Source: Lantana camara (taxonomy: Eukaryota; Streptophyta; Magnoliopsida; Lamiales; Verbenaceae). From it: a stretch of DNA of 64,000 nt. Below, piece by piece: positions 58,676 to 64,000 of the stretch. The stretch is from NCBI GenBank assembly GCA_037501455.1, contig CM074857.1:101279501-101343500 (forward strand). The letters run 5' to 3'. Below the pieces are notes generated by a model. The model ran no database searches and had not been told where the DNA came from. It saw only the letters and a program-made list of their open reading frames with translations. Position numbers and translations under genes: made by a program. Numbering within the stretch: the first letter of the stretch is position 1; each line of letters starts with the position of its first letter.

Positions 58676-61223
58676 TTAAAGCAAGAGATCCACCTCGACC
58701 ACTGCATACAAAACGCTCAAAGTCTTTCGCTGTGGGGCGCGACCAAAAGAGGTGGCCAAGAGAATTTGTCTGCGAGGGACGATCTCGGAACCCCCAAAGC
58801 CGATGAGGGTTGTCCTGAGGGGTTCAGGGGGAATATTTGTTATATTCATCTTTTGAAACGTTGAGTATGAAAGAACGTTCACTGAGCTTCCACTATCAAT
58901 AAGAACCCTCCTTACAACATGGTTATGAACGTCTAAGCTAGCCACCATGGGGCAGTCAGAGGTTTCACTGATCCCATGAGGTGTTACAATGTGGTCTAAA
59001 TCCTTCTCAGTGAATCCTACCATCTCACTCTCCCTTGATCGTGAGGTACTGTTGACCGAGCACAGGCTTAGGTTGGGAAAGCCTTTGATCATAGCTTCGA
59101 ATGTGACGGCGTCTAGAAGCGTTGGAGTCTCCTCTCGAGGGTCCACCAGTGACCATGTGGATGACCGCAAAGGGTTGGTTTTCCACGTCGGCGGCCTTCT
59201 CTTTGCCACTGTCACTCGTCCCCACATGATGGTGGCGAGGACTTCTCGAGCGCGAACGGCTTCTTCCCCTAGCTTTCGCTCGCTCGGCACAATGCTCATC
59301 ATATCTCTCCAGCACCTTCACAAACTCCTTGAGGTGCTCCCCCTGCTATAAGCCTTTGGATCTCGCTCTCGAGCTGGCGACACTCGTTGGTGTCATGCCC
59401 CTTCTGTTTTTGGAAGGCACAGTACTTTCCTGAGAGTTTCTGAGCCTCGGTTACCCTCATCTTGGGCGGCTTTTTGAACAACTTCTTATCTGCCATGGAG
59501 TAGACCTCAGCAATGGGCCTTTTAAGAAGGATGCGCTCGAATCTGCGAGGGGGAGGGGAGTTCTTTAGAGAGGGAACAGGGCTGTGGCGGTGAGTTTTGT
59601 AGGCCTCCCCCCTGTCTTGCTGACCCTTATCAGTGCGAGGGGCACTGGCAAGCTTCTGGGCCCTCGTGATGTACATATCCTCGAGGGTGAAGTAGGAGTC
59701 CACGATGTCCCTTAATTCTTTCAGGGAGCGGGGTTTCTTCTTGGCCACCTCCTCAGCGAATTCCTCGCTGACATAGTTTTTTGTGTTGATGGCCCCGAAT
59801 AGTATATGACTCACAAAATCCATCGAGGGTCTCTCCACCAATAAGACCTCTTTGTTGAACTTGCCCATGAAGGACCTGAGGGTCTCGTTTGGCCCTTGCA
59901 CTAGACTGTAGAGGGTTGTGGCAGCGGGTGCTGGGGCCTCCAAAGAGTTGAAGTGGCTTAGAAAGGCATCGGTCAAATTGTTGTACCCTTGAATCGAGCG
60001 GGGCGAGGGCCGCGGGGAGGGGAGGAGGGGAGGAGCTTCTTGTATTAGTCTTGGGCCATTCCGATGAGAGAGGTGACAAAGATTTTGGCCCAGTAGTGGC
60101 TGGAATACTCGTATAGGTACATCAAGTGCACAAAATGATCCAGATGCTCAGCGGGATCCATGGTTTCGTCGTATCTATTGACGGACGTGGAGATTTTGCC
60201 CTTCCCCGCTCGTGCCATCAGGACCTCATCAATGAGGGGCTAACCGCCTGTCAATGGCCTATGGTTCCCGCCCTCATAGTCATGCTCTTCGTAGTCTTCC
60301 TCCCTCCAATGGTGAGGGATCTGGTTGCGAGGGTTGCGAGCGTCTCTGGCCCTGGACCTCTCATCCCCAGAATGGGGGATTTGAGACCGTGCTCGAGAGA
60401 GCTGCTCCACCATGTTTTGGAGTCCATTCAGCTGGTCTTGCATGGCGGCCAATTGAGGGTCGCCTCCATCCCTCCTGTTAACCCTTCCAGTGGCCCTGGA
60501 TTGGACCTCTTCTTCAGCATCTCCCCTAGCAGGAGGGGCTTTCTCCTTCTCCACTGGGCGTGGTTCTTGATCCGCCCTCGGGAGAGTATCTTTCCCTTGT
60601 GCTGGTGGTAGTAGCGGTGGCTCGGCCCTCAGATCATTCTGGGCCATCATGAGGGGATGAGTTTGAAGTCCCCCAACCGGAGGGGCCATTTGAGTACCTA
60701 TCCCCGAGGGGAAATACGCGGAAGTGAAATATTTCCGGGCATTTTGTGCGGCCTGTACCTTGCATTGAGCGTAGAGCGCCTGGAGCTACTAGGACGTCAT
60801 TTGCGGTATCTCTACTCCTTGAATCTCCCTAGGGAGAGAGACGGGAAGCTGCAATGTGCCTACCTGGTACGGCGGGATCATGGGCACCATGCCCGACATC
60901 ACTCCGGGTATCACGACGGGTTGAATGTAAGCATACCCAGGGGGTAGCATTGTAGCCGGTAGCGTCCCGGCGTTGGCGGGGTTAACAGTGGGTATAACTG
61001 CTACGGAACTTCCAGCCTGAGCTCCGACGATTGGAAGAGAACCCACCTGAACCTCCTTGTCTCTATTTCCTCCGGCGGTCGGTGTATTCCTATCCAATGG
61101 GGTGTTTCCGGCTTGTGTAGCGGTGATATCCACGATGCCAACTCCGCCTCCTTGGTTCTCCTCGTTCACCGGAGGAAGAATGCCTCTGTTGTCCAAAACT
61201 CCAGATCTTGTAGCTGTCACCAT
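58676..61223 (-). pseudogene. Gypsy-3 gag and start of protease (Tat-lineage), truncated
   Basis: Gag starts near 61223 (MVTATRSGVLDNRG), only about 75 nt from the primer site, and runs through a Pro-rich N-terminus (60789-61223), 60240-60689, the gag core (about 60239-59977 and 59299-59976: NETLRSFMGKFNKEV, ELRDIVDSYF), knuckle-like CAFQKQKGHDTNEC, and an Arg/Ser-rich linker. Protease begins with LIDSGSSVNVLSY and breaks off after AVVEVDL near 58676. Stops at 60789 and 60238 and at least two frameshifts are present. RT, RNase H and integrase of this element are missing. It is related to but distinct from Gypsy-1 gag. Confidence 0.82.
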
Positions 61224-61296
61224 GATTGAAACCGTTGATGTTACTGTTCAACTAGCTCAAGAGGAAGAATCAAATGAAAATGAAGGGGATGATGGA

Positions 61297-61314
61297 TTCC
61301 CACATACGGCGCCA
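61297..61314 (-). other. Gypsy-3 primer binding site
   Basis: The complement reads TGGCGCCGTATGTGGGAA, a form typical of Tat-type elements, four bases inside the LTR that begins at 61319. The tRNA species is not assigned. Confidence 0.75.
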
Positions 61315-61318
61315 AAAA

Positions 61319-61578
61319 TGATGGTGTAAATACTAGGAATGTACTAAATCACCAACACTTTAAGATTTGTTTGGGGGGGAGACCATCACAGGCGTTTGAG
61401 CCTCAGGAACTGGGTTTCCAAAGAGCGTGGGTTCTTCCAGCTAGGATAACACCAAGGATGGAAATGAAGTAAGAATGCAAGAGTGGTGAAGTATGCAGAG
61501 CTTGAGGAGAGAAAAGATGGAGGAAAAAGTGCCCAGTTCAGTGCAGGTCAGTTTGGAGAAGGTGGCTTGGGGAATAAG
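61319..61578 (-). repeat. Gypsy-3 5' LTR, 3' portion only
   Basis: Starts TGATGGTGTAAATAC next to the primer site, so it is the end of an LTR in minus orientation. The first nine bases match the Gypsy-1 LTR boundary, but the sequences then diverge, so the two LTRs are different families. It is cut after 260 bp by the CACTA terminus. Confidence 0.65.
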
Positions 61579-62039
61579 CACTACTAGAAAAATAGCCTTT
61601 CGTGACGCCCTGTTGTGACACTTTTAAAATAACGTCTCAATAAACCACCTGTTGTGACGCTTTTTGTAAATTTTTATTTTTAAATTATATTTATTTTATT
61701 TATTAGATCATTTATTAACTAAATCGATAATAATATGACATTTTTTCTACAAGCGTCACAATATAATAGACTTATTGAGACATCTTTAACAAAGTGTCTC
61801 TATATAATATATCTATTATGACACCTCCAAAAAAAAAATGTCATAATATATTATTAAAGAATTATCTACTCATTTATTAACTATACTAAGTTTGGCCCTA
61901 CCCAGGAAAAAAATGAGGGAAACATTTTGGCCCCAAATTGAAGTTGAAATTGATTTTCACATCTGAGTAGAAAACCCTACTCCAAATTGAAGGAATCGAA
62001 AGACCCACCTCTCCTCTGCACCACCTGTTCATCAGATTC

Positions 62040-62371
62040 ATCGCGACTACGCGAAATCGGTCTCCTGCGAGAAAGGAATTGAAGTTGAAGAAGATTTGAC
62101 GAGCTCTCCTAGTTGGAGTTGGATTGCTAATCGGATTCTCAGAACTTCCGTTGCTTACTCAAGCGGAGTAAATCCTGCAATTCTTCTGTTGGAGCTCGCT
62201 CAGGTGTTTACATTTTCTCCCCAATTTGAAAACCCCAAGTCGCCTGAATTTCCATTTCTGGGCATTCAAAATTTTCCCTTGAGAAATTCTTACCCTTCTT
62301 CCTCGTTTATTTGTGTAGATTCACCATGGCCAATTCTCACTAACCACCAAAATTGGCAGGTAACTATTTGA
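62040..62371 (+). other. Possible first exon of a transcript (untranslated or short coding)
   Basis: More balanced base composition than its surroundings, an open frame from 62096 (start MTSSPSWSWIANRI), and a good splice donor (ggcag|gtaact) near 62357-62363. It could be the 5' exon of a CACTA transcript or of a host gene. No domain recognised. Confidence 0.3.
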
Positions 62372-62399
62372 AATGTTGTGTGGTTTATTCGTGATTGAT

Positions 62400-64000
62400 T
62401 GTGCTTGTATAGGTTTTGTTTTATTCAATTGGGGGCAATCGTGAATGGTAGGGTTCATGATCATTGTCTATATATGTCTGCGGTTTGTATTCAGTTTTTG
62501 CGGGTGATTAGGGTTTGAAATCTCGTTGGATTTAATCCTGGATAGGCAGCTATTTTACGTTATGGTTGATAGTCTTTTGGTTTGTTGTCTTTTCCTTGTC
62601 AATCATTTAGCAAGAAGATTGAGTGGGAATTCAGTTGGAGTCACGAGTGACTCGCAAGGGGTGGATTTTATGGATAGGTTTGTGATTGTATGGTTGGGTC
62701 GTTATTCATCGAAGAAGACATATGTTAGTCCTGGTTTGAAATTCTTATTGATTTGAATAAGTTTGATTCTTGTACTGGGCGCTCGTGGGTACTGGGCTGT
62801 CAGATGAATAATTTGTTTCTTTCAATGATTTTGAACTATGTCAGGTCCTTGATTGATGTTTTAATCTCATGCTCCTAGAGAAGGCACAACAACTTTAATT
62901 TAATTTCCCCTTCTTCCAATGATCCACCTTTTGTCTTTAAACCCTTGGACACAGATTACGGCTTCAAACCAATGATTTCAAGATTATGCATTATTAACAG
63001 TTGCAAATATTAAATTATTAATTCATATGTTTGGATAAGTCATATGATTCATTTTTATGTCTTCTTCTTGAATCATTGGAAGCTGTATAATGTTGGTGGA
63101 AAACAAACCAGGAATATATATTTTTAATGTTCTTATAACTACAAACTAAAAATTGTTTGATTAGATGCATGATTGCAGCAACATTAATATTATGTTAAAA
63201 TATCTTGGATTAGAGTTGGTTGGAGTATGCTTGATGTGTGGGTGCATGCATAGGCATATATAAATGCAATGCCAAACAAACAAAATTTTCTAGTAGAGAT
63301 ATTACATTGTTGTTTACTAATTAAATTTTTCTGATGTTTCACAATCATTATGTAAGACATTGTTGGATGGAAACTAATAATTACCCAAATGGGTTATTAC
63401 TTATTACATATACATATTTTAATTATCAAAATGAGTTGATGGATGTCAGTGCAACTCATTCCTTACTAATAATACTTTCTCAGTTAGATAAGAGAGAAAT
63501 TAGGTAAACCTATTCAACCAAAGTTAATTACAAATGTTATTTATTATTATTATTGTTAATCTTTCTCAGCCCTAAATAATTAAGTCGAATGGAGTGGTCC
63601 ATTCTTTTGTTGAGTTGTAAATAGCACCTTAAGTTAAGACCTGAATAGGTTATATAAAAGAAAAGGTGTTATTGTGGTGGAAGGCACTAGTTGATGGAAG
63701 CAGCATATCCTAAGAATCTGGAAGAGGGAGTATAATATAGTAATTGGAACTGGGAAAATGACTGGTTTTATAATGAACCCCAAATGGTGGACAAATCACA
63801 AATTCAGATCAGACCATTAACACTCATTAATTAGTTGATAAGCCAATTGTAACATATATATTTATTATATATATCTTCATCATTGAGTTGAAAGTCAAAT
63901 ATTTCATCTCTTAAGAGAACCACAAGTCAAGAATTCAGGCTTTTCTTGATTGCATGCCTAATTCTTTGGTTCTTACTCTTTTTCTCTCCTTCAGTCATTG
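62400..64000. other. AT-rich non-coding stretch at the right edge
   Basis: No ORF with a recognisable domain, no RNA gene and no clear transposon end. Short TA-rich runs near 63850-63880. Confidence 0.5.

Larger units (their letters stand above)
61579..64000 (+). mobile_element. CACTA (En/Spm-type) 5' terminus, body runs off window
   Basis: CACTACTAGAAAAATAG at 61579 is the canonical terminal inverted repeat of plant CACTA elements, preceded by AAG as the presumed 3-bp target duplication. Subterminal GTGACGC/GTGACAC repeats and their complements (61602-61850) support this. The exact extent to the right is unknown; no matching end with a target duplication was found, so part of this interval may be ordinary host DNA. 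Confidence 0.6.

Noticed and set aside
16652..61578. Gypsy-1 and Gypsy-3 as one complete element with matching LTRs
   Set aside because: LTR sequences at 16652 and 61319 agree only for the first nine bases, and two different gag sets are present.
63281..63298. Possible right end of the CACTA element (attttctagtagaga)
   Set aside because: It resembles the inverted terminus but lacks the final TAGTG, and no AAG target duplication follows.

Overview
This is nuclear DNA of a flowering plant, most likely a eudicot. The evidence is one intronless plant cytochrome P450, plant lineages of LTR retrotransposon (Tat, Athila, Tekay-like and Copia), a Mutator element with a 9-bp target duplication, Helitrons with A|T insertion sites and a CACTA terminus. 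I cannot name the species. There are no tRNA or rRNA genes, no CRISPR array and nothing bacterial.

Layout. 1-2.8 kb: the 5' half of a Copia element (Copia-1, minus strand) that leaves the window on the left. 3.26-3.55 kb: a small fold-back MITE. 4.36-6.07 kb: a non-autonomous Helitron. 6.46-7.96 kb: the only recognisable host gene, a CYP94C1-like jasmonate-catabolising P450 (minus strand), with its promoter to about 8.35 kb. 8.35-10.57 kb: AT-rich intergenic DNA. From 10.57 kb to at least 61.6 kb the window is one stack of nested transposons.

The nest, outermost first. A Tekay-like LTR starts at 10570 and was hit by a MULE (10741-12624, TSD TTTATGCTT, itself hit by a Helitron at 11342-11978) and by a solo LTR (13430-15117, TSD CTGCT). 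It is cut at 16652 by a Tat-lineage Gypsy element (Gypsy-1, minus strand). Gypsy-1 carries an antisense extra ORF (17941-21149, plus strand), then integrase, a second RNase H, RT-RNase H, protease and gag. An Athila-type element with only gag-protease interrupts Gypsy-1 just upstream of RT (24817-46219, TSD CGAAC). That Athila element is interrupted by Copia-2 (26903-40470, TSD TAACC), which in turn holds a 4-kb Tekay-like solo LTR (29015-33069). A nearly intact Copia-3 (47627-57112, TSD ACCTC) interrupts Gypsy-1 gag. Beyond 58.4 kb, Gypsy-1 is fused to the 5' half of a second Tat-type element (Gypsy-3, PBS at 61297), through a junction with scrambled short repeats. A CACTA terminus begins at 61579 and runs off the right edge.

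The clearest unusual signals are regulatory and historical. Three LTR families carry dense promoter-proximal motif arrays: six phased CACGTG boxes in Copia-2, about ten ACGT cores in Copia-3, and six GTAACGGGCGTTAC-type palindromes in Athila. Copia-2 has young-looking LTRs around an eroded coding region, which suggests it moved in trans. Several Gypsy frames are broken almost only by nonsense codons. I found no convincing new cellular system. The value lies in the nested chronology, the non-autonomous elements, the antisense ORF and the LTR promoter designs.
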